A stretch of 64,000 nt of DNA from Sphingomonadales bacterium Ga0077557 (GCA_001464615.1 LNFI01000020.1:1-64000); one strand, 5' to 3'. Shown: positions 8,613 through 17,595, numbered from the stretch's first letter. Notes: a model not told the origin generated them from the sequence alone. A program made the numbers and translations.

Positions 8613-10013
8613 ATGAGCACAGGCAAATCCTTCTTCTTCGTCGGCATTGGCGGCAGCGGCATGATGCCGCTCGCGATGATCCTCGCCGGGCAGGGCGCGA
8701 CCGTCGCTGGGTCGGATCGCAGCCTTGATCAGGATCGGCTGCCAGCCAAGTTTGATCAGCTCCGCGCGATGGGAATCGCGCTCTTCCCGCAGGACGGCAG
8801 CGGCATTATCAGTGCCGACCAGATCGTGATCGCCTCCGCCGCCATCGAAGCCACCGTCCCCGACATGATCGCTGCCGACCGCGTCGGCGCGACCCGGATG
8901 AGCCGGGCCCAATTGCTCAGCGATTTGTTCAACGCAGCCCCCCAGGCCATTGGTGTCGCTGGCACCAGCGGCAAATCGACCGTGACGGGGATGATCGGCT
9001 GGATGCTGCAGGCACTTGGCCGCAACCCGACGGTGATGAACGGCGCCGTGATGAAAAACTTCGCGCACGCCGATGCCCCCTTTGCCAGCTCCCTGGTCGG
9101 CACGGGTGACCTGTTCGTCAGCGAAGTCGATGAAAGCGATGGCTCGATCGCGCTTTACCAGCCGGCCGTTGCGGTGCTCAACAATGTCAGCCTCGATCAC
9201 AAATCGCTCGATGAACTGCGCGCGCTGTTCGCCGATTTCATCGGTCGCGCCGGCCACGCCATCGTCAATATCGACAACCCCGATGCCGACGCGCTCGCCG
9301 CCGCGCTGCCGGCCGACCGCGCCACCCGCTTCTCGATTGAGCGCGCGGCTGATCTTCAGGCGATCTTCATTGAGGAAAAGCCGTTCGGCGTCGATTTCAT
9401 GGTCACCGAAGCTGATCTGATCGTCGAAGTCACCCTGCAGGTACCCGGCCGACACAATGTCGCCAATGCGCTGGCAGCGATCGGCGCGGTGCGCGCGGTT
9501 GGCGTTTCGCTGCATGACGCGGCCTCTGCGCTGGCCGGTTTTGCCGGGCTAAAGCGCCGCTTCGATCTCGTCGGGCAAGTCAATGACATCGCGGTAATCG
9601 ACGATTTTGGGCACAACCCGGACAAGATTGCCGCCACGCTGGAGACGCTCCACGCCTTTGCCGGGCGCCTGCTGATCCTGTTTCAGCCGCATGGCTATGG
9701 GCCATTAAAGGTGATGCGCCACGAACTGGTCGCTAGCCTGGTCGCCCATATGGCCCCCGATGATCTGCTGGTGCTGCCCGACCCGGTCTATCATGGCGGC
9801 ACCGTGACGCGTGAGGTCACCAGCGCCGACATCATTGCCGACATCGCCGCCACCGGCCGCCACGCCCGCCACATCCCGCTGCGCGAGCAAGCGGCGGCCT
9901 GGCTGGTCGATCAGGCCCGGCCGGGTGACCGCATCATCGTGATGGGCGCGCGCGACGATACGCTCAGCCAGCTTGCGGCGGATATGGTGACGGCGCTGGC
10001 ATCGCGCGGATAG
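8613..10013 (+). CDS. Mur ligase family protein (MurC/Mpl-like)
   Basis: A 466-residue ATP-dependent Mur ligase with the three standard domains: N-terminal nucleotide-sugar binding (FFVGIGGSGM), central ATPase (P-loop GVAGTSGKST, then SEVDESDGS) and C-terminal domain (DDFGHNP, LLILFQPHGYGPLK). It is closest in pattern to MurC and Mpl. It departs from housekeeping MurC: the usual GTHGKT is GTSGKS and the usual QPHR is QPHG. It is not in a cell-division cluster. Its position 56 bases from a divergent LD-carboxypeptidase gene suggests the recycling ligase role (UDP-MurNAc to tripeptide), but this is inference. I therefore give no gene symbol. Confidence 0.8.
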   Translation: MSTGKSFFFVGIGGSGMMPLAMILAGQGATVAGSDRSLDQDRLPAKFDQLRAMGIALFPQDGSGIISADQIVIASAAIEATVPDMIAADRVGATRMSRAQLLSDLFNAAPQAIGVAGTSGKSTVTGMIGWMLQALGRNPTVMNGAVMKNFAHADAPFASSLVGTGDLFVSEVDESDGSIALYQPAVAVLNNVSLDHKSLDELRALFADFIGRAGHAIVNIDNPDADALAAALPADRATRFSIERAADLQAIFIEEKPFGVDFMVTEADLIVEVTLQVPGRHNVANALAAIGAVRAVGVSLHDAASALAGFAGLKRRFDLVGQVNDIAVIDDFGHNPDKIAATLETLHAFAGRLLILFQPHGYGPLKVMRHELVASLVAHMAPDDLLVLPDPVYHGGTVTREVTSADIIADIAATGRHARHIPLREQAAAWLVDQARPGDRIIVMGARDDTLSQLAADMVTALASRG

Positions 10014-10054
10014 CGTGATAAGGTATCACACCGGCAACCAAGACGAGATCGCCC

Positions 10055-10309
10055 ATGTTCCGCCGCCTGTTCCTCGAACACCCTGAATCGGTTGGTGAAA
10101 GCTATGCCGAGCATTTCCGCGTGGCGGGCGGCTTTGGCGTGACGATGATCGTCGGCGGGCTCGGCGCAGTGCTCCACGCCTTCCTACCCTTTGTCTGCAA
10201 GACGCGTGGCAGCGACACGATCAACGCCCTTCACGCCCGCATGGTCGCCAAGCGCGACGCAAAACGCGCGGCGACGACGCAGATGAAGACGGTCGACTAT
10301 ATCATCTGA
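10055..10309 (+). CDS. DUF6356 family small protein
   Basis: An 84-residue protein resembling DUF6356, a family of unknown function that is common in sphingomonads. The N-terminus reads FLEHPESVGESYAEHFRVA, followed by one hydrophobic segment (about residues 26-47, GVTMIVGGLGAVLHAFLPFV) and a charged Lys/Arg tail. It probably sits in the inner membrane with the tail in the cytoplasm. It follows the Mur ligase by 41 bases on the same strand. Confidence 0.72.
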   Translation: MFRRLFLEHPESVGESYAEHFRVAGGFGVTMIVGGLGAVLHAFLPFVCKTRGSDTINALHARMVAKRDAKRAATTQMKTVDYII

Positions 10310-10420
10310 CAACCGCGCGCTTGGGCGCGCCCCGCTTCCCTGATCGATAGCTCATTTGCGTTGCTCGGCACCCATTGATGGCGGCCGTGGGCGCTGCATT
10401 TTGGAAAGCATCCGCTCCAC

Positions 10421-10473
10421 AATGACAAGCGTCATTGACAATCCGCGACTCGCGATGTAAAGTGTCCTTCACT
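10421..10473 (+). promoter_or_regulatory. Promoter with two operator-like palindromes
   Basis: A strong sigma-70-type promoter is visible: TTGACA at 10435-10440, a 17-base spacer, and TAAAGT at 10458-10463. Two perfect inverted repeats overlap it. AATGAC-AAGC-GTCATT (10421-10436) covers the edge of the -35 box, and AGTG-TCCTT-CACT (10461-10473) covers the -10 box. The operon it drives encodes an XRE repressor, so self-repression is the natural inference. The ribosome site AAGGAAG (10481-10487) and ATG 10494 follow. Confidence 0.7.
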
Positions 10474-10493
10474 AATTCGAAAGGAAGCTTGTC

Positions 10494-10901
10494 ATGGCTA
10501 AATCTCTGGCGCTGCGTCGCCATGATCGAGCGATCATCGGGCTCAGTCTGGCCTATGCGGCGGCGTTGATCGGGGCCAATCTGGTTTTCAAAGGCGCTGC
10601 GCCGAACGGCCCGTTGGCCTATGCGGTTGCCGTTTTGCCCGCCCTGCCGATCATCGGCATGTTCGCCGCAATCGGCCGCTACCTAAACGAGGAGCAGGAC
10701 GAATATGTCCGCATGCTCGCCGTGCGCAAAACGCTGATCGCCAGCGCCTTTGCGCTCAGCATCGCGACGGCTTGGGGCTTTTTGGAGAGCTTCAACGTCG
10801 CTGGCCATGTCGATAGCTATTACATCGCCGTGCTGTGGTTCGGCGGGCTGGGCGTGGGGGCGTGCTTCAACCAGATCGCGCCCGCAGGCGCTGCCGCATG
10901 A
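10494..10901 (+). CDS. Four-helix membrane protein, first paralog
   Basis: A 135-residue inner-membrane protein with about four hydrophobic helices. It is the first gene of a four-gene operon and a clear paralog of the next gene: both share LPALPxxxxFxxIGR, a DEYxRML segment, AWGFLE and a closing xLWFGGLxxG helix. I do not recognise a function. Its stop codon overlaps the next start as ATGA (10898-10901), which implies translational coupling and probably joint assembly of the two proteins. Confidence 0.8.
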   Translation: MAKSLALRRHDRAIIGLSLAYAAALIGANLVFKGAAPNGPLAYAVAVLPALPIIGMFAAIGRYLNEEQDEYVRMLAVRKTLIASAFALSIATAWGFLESFNVAGHVDSYYIAVLWFGGLGVGACFNQIAPAGAAA

Positions 10902-11317
10902 AGGCCGTCCGCACCGACCCGGCCTTCCGGGCCTATCTCCGCCGATTTTTCCCGACCATGGCGCTGTACGTCATCCTCGTCTGGGCGTCGCCCTTCGCGA
11001 TCGAGGCAACCCGCGCAACCGGCCCGTTGCTCTGGGGCATTGCGATCCTGCCCGCGCTGCCACTGATGGCGGTGTTCTGGATCATCGGGCGGCTGCTGAT
11101 CGAGCTGCGCGACGAATATATCCGCATGCTGCAGATTCGCCAGGCGCTGGTCGCCACCGGCTTTGCGATGTCAGCGGCGAGCGCCTGGGGCTTTCTGGAA
11201 GTCTATGCCGATGCCCCGCATCTGCCGTTATTCACGGTGCCAATCCTGTGGTTCGGGGGTCTGCTCATCGGGTCGATCGTCAATGTCGTGCTTGAACGAC
11301 AGGCGAGTGACGCATGA
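10898..11317 (+). CDS. Four-helix membrane protein, second paralog
   Basis: A 139-residue membrane protein built like the preceding one: four hydrophobic helices with the loop motif IELRDEYIRMLQIRQALVA between helices two and three. The start is ATG 10898, overlapping the upstream stop. It overlaps the downstream XRE gene in the same way (ATGA at 11314-11317). The tandem arrangement indicates an old duplication, perhaps giving a heterodimer. Function unknown; membrane proteins beside such short Cro-type regulators often sense or respond to envelope conditions, but nothing here proves that. Confidence 0.8.
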   Translation: MKAVRTDPAFRAYLRRFFPTMALYVILVWASPFAIEATRATGPLLWGIAILPALPLMAVFWIIGRLLIELRDEYIRMLQIRQALVATGFAMSAASAWGFLEVYADAPHLPLFTVPILWFGGLLIGSIVNVVLERQASDA

Positions 11318-11517
11318 AGAATCGCCTCCGCGTGCTCCGCGCCGAACGCGCATGGAGCCAGGGCGATCTGGCCGACCGGCTGGAGGTGTCGCGCCAAAGT
11401 GTGAACGCCATTGAGACCGGGCGTTACGACCCATCCCTGCCGCTCGCCTTTCGCATCGCCGAACTGTTCGAGCTTTCGATTGAAGACATTTTCATCAGCC
11501 CTTCAAAGGAGTCCTGA
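11314..11517 (+). CDS. XRE/Cro-family transcriptional regulator (YozG-like)
   Basis: A 67-residue protein that is almost entirely one helix-turn-helix domain: LRVLRAERAWSQGDLADRL, then recognition helix VSRQSVNAIETGR and the family tail FELSIEDIF. Proteins of this length bind palindromes as dimers and have no ligand domain. It is the third gene of the operon, translationally coupled to the membrane protein upstream. The operator-like palindromes over the operon promoter are the likely binding sites. Confidence 0.9.
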   Translation: MKNRLRVLRAERAWSQGDLADRLEVSRQSVNAIETGRYDPSLPLAFRIAELFELSIEDIFISPSKES

Positions 11518-11520
11518 ATC

Positions 11521-12435
11521 ATGAACCACCTTCTGCTCCGTCTGTCGGTTGCTGTGCTGGCCCCGATCGCGATTCTTCACCCGCAAGCAGCCCATTGCCA
11601 GGCCGCCCCGGTCACGGCGGCACCCAAGGTTGATCCTGTCGTCACCCAGTTGCCGCATATTTCAATCGCGACGGTCGGCAAGGGACCGGCGCTGTTCCTG
11701 ATCCCCGGCCTCGCCAGCCCGCGCGCAGTGTGGGACGGCGTCGTTGCCGATCTTGCGAAAACCCACCGCGTCTATCTGGTCCAGGTCAATGGTTTTGGCG
11801 GCGATGATGCGCGTGAAAACACCAAGCCCGGTCTGCTTGACGGGATCACCGCCGATCTCAACACCTATATCGTCGCCAACAAGATCAAGGATGCAGCGAT
11901 TGCTGGGCATTCGATGGGCGGTCTGCTCGCGATGATGATGGGCGCGCGCTATCCGCAATCGACCGGGCGGGTGCTGGTGGTCGACTCACTGCCCTTTTTC
12001 AGCCTGTTGTTTGGCCCGACGGCGACCGTCGAGAGCGCCCGCCCCTTTGCCGAACAAGCGCGCGCCCGCACGATATCGACACCGCAAGCGACTGCACCCG
12101 TGACGAGCGATCCAGGGGGCATCTGGTCGATCACCGCAGAAGGTCGGATCAAGGTCGCCAATTGGGGGGCCAAGGCCGATCCACGCGTGTCGGGTCAGGC
12201 GGTCTATGAAGTGATGACCACCGATCTGCGCCCGGAACTCGGCAAGATCACCGCCAAGCCCTTTACCGTGCTGTACGCGACCGGTGCCGGCCCTCAGGCT
12301 AAGACCATCTGGGAAGGCGGCTATGCCGGGTCGCCAGCAACGTTGGTGCCGATCGCCGATAGCTGGCATTTCATCATGCTCGATCAACCAGCGGCATTCT
12401 TGCAGGCACTAAAGTCCTTTGTCAGTCCGCAATGA
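11521..12435 (+). CDS. Alpha/beta hydrolase, exported
   Basis: A 304-residue hydrolase with a signal peptide (about residues 1-27, ending AAHCQ). The fold markers are FLIPGLASPRAVWD (oxyanion region), the nucleophile elbow GHSMGG, and a C-terminal His in DSWHFIMLDQP. It begins three bases after the XRE gene, with AAAGGAG inside the end of that gene, so it closes the operon. The substrate is unknown; esterase or lactonase activity is possible. Confidence 0.83.
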   Translation: MNHLLLRLSVAVLAPIAILHPQAAHCQAAPVTAAPKVDPVVTQLPHISIATVGKGPALFLIPGLASPRAVWDGVVADLAKTHRVYLVQVNGFGGDDARENTKPGLLDGITADLNTYIVANKIKDAAIAGHSMGGLLAMMMGARYPQSTGRVLVVDSLPFFSLLFGPTATVESARPFAEQARARTISTPQATAPVTSDPGGIWSITAEGRIKVANWGAKADPRVSGQAVYEVMTTDLRPELGKITAKPFTVLYATGAGPQAKTIWEGGYAGSPATLVPIADSWHFIMLDQPAAFLQALKSFVSPQ

Positions 12436-12520
12436 CGCGATTAATCGCTTAGGTCGCATCGAATCATTTGACCCCGGCGTCGCGCTCGGCTCCAGCTAGG
12501 CGACGACCGGGGGGCAACGA

Positions 12521-13606
12521 ATGACAACCGACCAGCAACAAGAAGCGTTTGAGTTTACCAGCGATTGGAGGCAATTTGCGCCGATCGCCTTCACCAATTT
12601 GCTGCTCTGCATTGTCACGCTTGGCATTTATACTTTCTGGGCCCGGACGCGTGAACGCCGCTATTTATGGAGCAATACGCGCTTTATCGATGATCGGCTG
12701 GAATGGACGGGCACCGGGCTTGAACTGTTGATCGGCTATGTGTTGGCGATCATCCTGTTCGGCGTACCGGTCGCGGCGCTGCAATTCGGGCTGCAATCGC
12801 TGGCGATCCGCGGCTATGGCGCCGCCGCCGCCGGGATAGGCATCGCCCTCTATTTCGCGCTGCTCTATATGGTCGGCATCGCTATTTTCCGGGCGCTGCG
12901 CTACCGGCTGAGCCGCAGCTATTGGCGCGGCATTCGCGGCGGCAGCGACAGCCAGGGCTTTGGCTTTGGCTTCAGCTATTTGTGGCGCACCATCGTCGGG
13001 GCATTTGCCTTTGGCCTGCTGGTCCCCTGGTCAATGGTCAGCTTGTGGAACCAGCGCTGGAACGCGATGAGCTTTGGTCCGATGCCGTTTGAATCCAATG
13101 CACGGGTCGCGCCGGTGTTCGCACGCTATCTGCTGTTTTACCTCACCCCCATCATCATGCTCGTGCTGTTCGGCGTGCTGGCCTTTTTGGGATTTGCCGG
13201 CGGGATAGGCCAAATGGCGCCGACGCCGCAGCAACTACAGCAGAACGTCATCTTCATCGCGGTGGGGACGTATCTGCTGTTTTTCGTGGTGTTCGGGCTG
13301 ATCGCTTTGGTGTTTTATTCGGCTTATTTCCGCGAAGTAATCAGCCAGCTGACGCTGGGCGACCTCTCCTTTGAATTCACCGCCACAAGCTGGGACTGGT
13401 TCAAACTGGTGTTTGGCAGCCTGTTGCTGGTGGTGTTTACGCTGGGCATTGGCCAGATTTTCGTCGGCTATCGCAACTGGACCTTTTTTATCCGCCATAT
13501 GCGGGCCTATGGCGAGGTCCGGATCAATACGCTCACCCAGTCCGCCACCCGCGAACCCGGCCAGGGCGAAGGACTGCTTGATGCCTTTGACGTTGGTGCG
13601 TTCTGA
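12521..13606 (+). CDS. DUF898 (YjgN-like) membrane protein
   Basis: A 361-residue inner-membrane protein of the DUF898/YjgN family. The N-terminal family signature is plain (FEFTSDWRQFAPIAFTNLLL, then VTLGIYTFWARTRERRYLW), and the same ILGIGxIxxxYRxW pattern returns near the C-terminus. Six or more hydrophobic helices are visible. The role of the family is not established. A GGGGGG run precedes the start. The M48 peptidase gene follows after one base, so the two are co-transcribed, a pairing that suggests a shared envelope role. Confidence 0.82.
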   Translation: MTTDQQQEAFEFTSDWRQFAPIAFTNLLLCIVTLGIYTFWARTRERRYLWSNTRFIDDRLEWTGTGLELLIGYVLAIILFGVPVAALQFGLQSLAIRGYGAAAAGIGIALYFALLYMVGIAIFRALRYRLSRSYWRGIRGGSDSQGFGFGFSYLWRTIVGAFAFGLLVPWSMVSLWNQRWNAMSFGPMPFESNARVAPVFARYLLFYLTPIIMLVLFGVLAFLGFAGGIGQMAPTPQQLQQNVIFIAVGTYLLFFVVFGLIALVFYSAYFREVISQLTLGDLSFEFTATSWDWFKLVFGSLLLVVFTLGIGQIFVGYRNWTFFIRHMRAYGEVRINTLTQSATREPGQGEGLLDAFDVGAF

Positions 13607-13607
13607 G

Positions 13608-14714
13608 ATGATCGAGCCGATCCGTGTCTGGCATTATGACGGGCAGATAGCGGTCCGTCGCGAGCCGCAGTTGATCGACGACGGCGCGATGTTCCGCCTG
13701 GTGGAGGGCGATTGGACGAGCGATTCGGTCGCCTATGCCGATCTGGTCCCGCGCGATCCGATCGGTGGCCAGCCAAGCTATGGGCTGAAAAAGCTGCCAG
13801 GCTGGAAAATCGGCTTTTTCAGCCCGCCGCCGGCCGGCTTGCTGGATCGGCTGCCCAAGCCGCGTACCTATGGCGGGCTGATTGATCGCTTCGGCCTGTG
13901 GCCAGCCGCCGCGGTCTGCGGCGTGCTAGCGGCGAGCGCGCTGTTCGTGGTGGCGCAGACGCCATCGCTGGTCGCCAAGCTGGTGCCACCCGCGGTGGAG
14001 CGCCAATTGGGCGACGCGATGGTCGGCGATTTCGGCAACAGGGCCTGCACGAACGAGCCTGGCCGTGCCGCGCTCGCCATGCTCACTGATCGGCTTGGCG
14101 TGCGCGGTCAGCAAGGCGTGCGCGACCGGCGGGGCATTGATGCCAGCGACATCATCGTCGTCAACATCCCCATCAACAATGCCGTCACGCTGCCTGGCGG
14201 GCGCATCATCCTGTTCAATGGCCTGGTGCAGGATGCTAAATCGCCCGACGAGATTGCTGGCGTTCTTGGCCATGAACTTGGCCATGTTGCGCACCGCGAC
14301 GTGCTCGAATCGCTGTTGCGGCAATTGGGGCTGAGCGTCGTGCTCGGCGGGCTCGATGGCAATATCGGCGGCTATACCAATATGCTGCTATCGACCGCCT
14401 ATTCGCGCAGTGCCGAATCGCGCGCGGATGAATTTGCAATTGAAACGCTCAACCAGCACCGGATTTCTCCGGCCCCGACTGCGGGCTTTTTCCGTCGGTT
14501 GGGAGGCGAAAAGCCGGGTCCAAAGGGCAGCGCCGCCACGCTGCTCGCTTATGTGTCGTCGCACCCGGTCTCGTCGCAACGCGCGGAGCGCTTCGCGCAG
14601 GCAGCCAAGCCACAAAAGGATTACCGTCCGGCGCTTGATCCGGGTCAATGGGCGGCGCTGCGATCAATCTGCACAGGAAGCAAGGCAGATCCCCGGTCGA
14701 TGTTCGGCTTCTGA
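13608..14714 (+). CDS. M48 family metalloprotease
   Basis: A 368-residue zinc protease. The N-terminal beta-rich region (about 1-75, IRVWHYDGQIAVRREPQ) is followed by one membrane helix near residue 95 and then the peptidase domain with GHELGHVAHRD (HExxH) and the third ligand region SRADEFAIE. Anchoring with the catalytic part in the periplasm is likely. I start at ATG 13608, one base after the DUF898 stop; an upstream ATG at 13581 would overlap that gene. Substrates are unknown, but M48 enzymes commonly handle misfolded envelope proteins. Confidence 0.86.
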   Translation: MIEPIRVWHYDGQIAVRREPQLIDDGAMFRLVEGDWTSDSVAYADLVPRDPIGGQPSYGLKKLPGWKIGFFSPPPAGLLDRLPKPRTYGGLIDRFGLWPAAAVCGVLAASALFVVAQTPSLVAKLVPPAVERQLGDAMVGDFGNRACTNEPGRAALAMLTDRLGVRGQQGVRDRRGIDASDIIVVNIPINNAVTLPGGRIILFNGLVQDAKSPDEIAGVLGHELGHVAHRDVLESLLRQLGLSVVLGGLDGNIGGYTNMLLSTAYSRSAESRADEFAIETLNQHRISPAPTAGFFRRLGGEKPGPKGSAATLLAYVSSHPVSSQRAERFAQAAKPQKDYRPALDPGQWAALRSICTGSKADPRSMFGF

Positions 14715-14778
14715 CACGCCCGCGCCATCGGGGGACATGCTTTCCAAGGCCGCCCCTTTTGCCTAGACGCTGGCGACC

Positions 14779-15537
14779 ATGACCGATGCCGTTTCCCCAC
14801 CAACCGAGCCCGTTGATCCAGCGGCGGCGCGCCCGGCACTTGCCTATCACCAGACCGAGGGGCGCGGGCCTACCATCTTGTTTCTGCCCGGCTATGCCTC
14901 TGACATGAGCGGCAGCAAGGCGCTGGCGCTCGAAGCCTGGGCGCGGGCGACGGGCCGCGCCTTTATCCGCTTCGATTATGGCGGCTGCGGCCAAAGCCAG
15001 GGCGCGTTTGAGGATCAGACGCTGGCCGGCTGGCGCGATGACGTACTGGCGATGATTGATCTGGTCGATACCGGGCCGGTCGTGCTGGTCGGCTCGTCGA
15101 TGGGCGGCTGGCTGATGCTGCTCGCCGCGCTTGCCCGGCCGGATCGCATCGCCGCGCTGATCGGCATCGCCGCTGCCCCTGATTTCACCGACTGGGGCTT
15201 TAGCGTCGACGAAAAACTGGCCTTGCTCAACGACGGACGGCTTGAGCGGCCCTCTCCCTATGCGCCAACACCGACCGTCTATACCCGCCACTTCTGGAGC
15301 TCGGGCGAGGCGAATCGCATCATGCACGGCGTGATCGCGATCGATGTGCCCGTCCGGCTGCTCCATGGGATGCGCGATAGCGATGTGCCGGTGATGCGCT
15401 CGGTTCGGCTTGCCGAGCTCATTCGTTCAGCCGATGTGCAGCTGGTCATCGTCAAGGATGGCGATCACCGCCTATCACGCGATAGCGATATCGCACTGCT
15501 GATCCGCGCGGTGGAGGAAGTGATCGACCACCCATGA
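14779..15537 (+). CDS. Alpha/beta hydrolase (ABHD10-like)
   Basis: A cytoplasmic hydrolase of 252 residues. Markers are FLPGYASDMSGSKA, the strand RFDYGGCGQSQG, the nucleophile elbow GSSMGGW, a catalytic Asp region at GMRDSDVP and His in DGDHRLSR. The pattern is close to alphaproteobacterial relatives of the mitochondrial ABHD10 thioesterase, so deacylation of thioesters is possible. It overlaps the next gene by ATGA (15534-15537), forming a two-gene unit. Confidence 0.82.
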   Translation: MTDAVSPPTEPVDPAAARPALAYHQTEGRGPTILFLPGYASDMSGSKALALEAWARATGRAFIRFDYGGCGQSQGAFEDQTLAGWRDDVLAMIDLVDTGPVVLVGSSMGGWLMLLAALARPDRIAALIGIAAAPDFTDWGFSVDEKLALLNDGRLERPSPYAPTPTVYTRHFWSSGEANRIMHGVIAIDVPVRLLHGMRDSDVPVMRSVRLAELIRSADVQLVIVKDGDHRLSRDSDIALLIRAVEEVIDHP

Positions 15538-16304
15538 TGTTCCTGCTGCTGCTTGCCCAAAGCGCCGCCCAAACGCCGGCCGCCACACCGCCATCCATCG
15601 CCGAGGGCAGAGCAGCGCGGTATGACGAGTGCGTTGATCTGGCGACCGGCGATCCGCCCCGCGGCGCTTCGGCGGCATCGCAGTGGCGCACTAACGACGG
15701 CGGCTTTCTCGCCCGGCAATGCCTGGGCATCGCCTATGCCAATCAGCAACAATGGATCCCAGCGGCCGAGGAATTTACCGCCGCCGCGCAGGAAGCAGAA
15801 GTGGCGCGCGACCCGCATGCTGCGCAATATTGGGCGCAAGCCGGCAATGCCTGGATCGCGACTGGCCAACCAGCCAAGGCGCGCGCCGCGCTTGATGCTG
15901 CGCTGGCCGCCGGGACACTGACCGGGCTTGACCGTGGCGAGGCGCAGTTTGATCGTGCTCGGGCGTTTGTCGGCATCGGCGATCTCGATTCGGCACGCGC
16001 CGATATCGATAAGGCAATCGAGCTGGCACCTGCAGACCCCCTGATCTGGCTCGCCTCCGCCGCGCTGGCGCGTCGGATGGAAGATCTGCCGCGCGCGCGC
16101 AGGGATGTGGCGGAGGCATTCCGCCTGTCCAGCGATGACCCGTCGGTTTATCTTGAAATCGGCAATATCTCGGCAGTGGCCGGCGATGAAGCGGGCGCCC
16201 GATCAGCCTGGAATGACGCGATCCGCATCGCACCATCGAGCCCAGCCGCCGAAAGCGCGCGCACCGCGATGCAGCAGTTTACGACCGACCCACCCAAGCC
16301 TTGA
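15534..16304 (+). CDS. TPR-repeat protein, exported
   Basis: A 256-residue protein with a short N-terminal hydrophobic leader (MMFLLLLAQSAAQ) and helical TPR-like repeats over about residues 60-245, for instance AKARAALDAALAAG, ARADIDKAIELAPADPLIWL and DEAGARSAWNDAIRIAPSSP. It is likely periplasmic and binds partner proteins. Translation is coupled to the hydrolase upstream. No enzymatic motif is present. Confidence 0.78.
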   Translation: MMFLLLLAQSAAQTPAATPPSIAEGRAARYDECVDLATGDPPRGASAASQWRTNDGGFLARQCLGIAYANQQQWIPAAEEFTAAAQEAEVARDPHAAQYWAQAGNAWIATGQPAKARAALDAALAAGTLTGLDRGEAQFDRARAFVGIGDLDSARADIDKAIELAPADPLIWLASAALARRMEDLPRARRDVAEAFRLSSDDPSVYLEIGNISAVAGDEAGARSAWNDAIRIAPSSPAAESARTAMQQFTTDPPKP

Positions 16305-16363
16305 CCGGATGGCATTTTCCACCGCGTCGCCCTATCTCCTAGTCGGGACGTCAACCCGGAGCC

Positions 16364-16804
16364 ATGCCAGACCCAAATCGGAGCGCAGCTTTGAAATATC
16401 TCCACACCATGATCCGCGTCAGCGATCCGGATGCGACCGTCAACTTTTTCAAGCTACTCGGGCTGGAGGAGCAAAAACGCTTCGATAGCGAACAAGGGCG
16501 CTTCACGCTGATCTTCCTCGCCGCGCCGGGTGACGAGCAAGCGCAGGTTGAGCTGACCCATAATTGGGACCCGGAAAATTATGGCGAAGGTCGCAATTTC
16601 GGCCATCTCGCTTACCGGGTCGATAATATCTACGAAACCTGCCAGCGGCTGATGGATGCCGGCGTCACGATCAACCGCCCCCCGCGCGACGGTCATATGG
16701 CGTTCGTTCGAACCCCCGATAACATCTCGATCGAATTGCTCCAGGACGGCCATTTGCCGCCCGCTGAACCCTGGGCATCGATGCCGAACACGGGGCACTG
16801 GTAA
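16364..16804 (+). CDS. gloA: Lactoylglutathione lyase (glyoxalase I)
   Basis: Converts the methylglyoxal-glutathione hemithioacetal to S-lactoylglutathione. At 146 residues it matches the single-domain nickel-type enzyme. All four metal ligands seen in E. coli GloA are present in order: His in YLHTMIRV, Glu in VELTHNW, His in FGHLAYRV and Glu in ISIELLQ. The stop overlaps the gloB start (TAATG), so the two pathway enzymes are made together. Confidence 0.93.
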   Translation: MPDPNRSAALKYLHTMIRVSDPDATVNFFKLLGLEEQKRFDSEQGRFTLIFLAAPGDEQAQVELTHNWDPENYGEGRNFGHLAYRVDNIYETCQRLMDAGVTINRPPRDGHMAFVRTPDNISIELLQDGHLPPAEPWASMPNTGHW

Positions 16805-17538
16805 TGGCCGGTCTGGAGGTCGTTCGCCTTCCCGTCCTCAGCGACAATTATGTCTGGCTGATGCACGATGCGGCATCAGGCGAAACCGTCATCATTGATC
16901 CCGCTGTCGCCGGTCCGGTACTCGCTGCCGCCGACGCCCGCGGCTGGACGATCTCCGCGATCTGGAACACGCATTGGCACCCCGATCACACCGGCGGCAA
17001 TGCCGAGATCAAGGCCGCGACCGGGGCGATCATTACCGGCCCGCGCGCCGAAGCCGGGCGCATCCCGACGCTCGACAAACAAGTGGCGGAGGGCGACACA
17101 GTCAGGATCGGCGCGCATGTCGCAACCGTCCTTGAAACCCCGGCGCACACCGCAGGCCACATCACTTATTATCTCGCCAACGACGCTATCGCCTTTACCG
17201 GCGATACGCTGTTCGCAATGGGCTGTGGCCGGTTGTTTGAAGGGACCGCCGAACAGATGTTTGCCAATATGCAGCGCCTCGCCGCGCTGCCGGACGAGAC
17301 AATGGTCTATTGCGCGCATGAATATACCCAGTCCAACGGTCGCTATGCACTTGCCGCCGAACCCGATAACAGCGCGATTGTCTGGCGCATGACCGATGTC
17401 GACGCGGCCCGCGCGCGTGGTGAGCCGACCGTGCCAACAACAATTGCGCTCGAACGCGCCACCAATCCTTTCATGCGCGCAAGCTCAGCGGCGATGCTTG
17501 CTGAACGGCGCGCAGCAAAGGATGTATTTACCGGCTGA
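16804..17538 (+). CDS. gloB: Hydroxyacylglutathione hydrolase (glyoxalase II)
   Basis: Hydrolyses S-lactoylglutathione to D-lactate and glutathione. It is a metallo-beta-lactamase-fold enzyme of 244 residues with the binuclear site THWHPDHTGG, the later ligands HTAGH and TGDTLFAMGCGR, and YCAHEYT near the C-terminal glutathione-binding region. Its direct overlap with gloA completes the methylglyoxal detoxification pathway in one unit. Confidence 0.93.
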   Translation: MAGLEVVRLPVLSDNYVWLMHDAASGETVIIDPAVAGPVLAAADARGWTISAIWNTHWHPDHTGGNAEIKAATGAIITGPRAEAGRIPTLDKQVAEGDTVRIGAHVATVLETPAHTAGHITYYLANDAIAFTGDTLFAMGCGRLFEGTAEQMFANMQRLAALPDETMVYCAHEYTQSNGRYALAAEPDNSAIVWRMTDVDAARARGEPTVPTTIALERATNPFMRASSAAMLAERRAAKDVFTG

Positions 17539-17595
17539 ATCTGCTATAGAATCGTGGACGGGGCGACGGCCAAGGGGCCAGTATTGGAGACCAAG

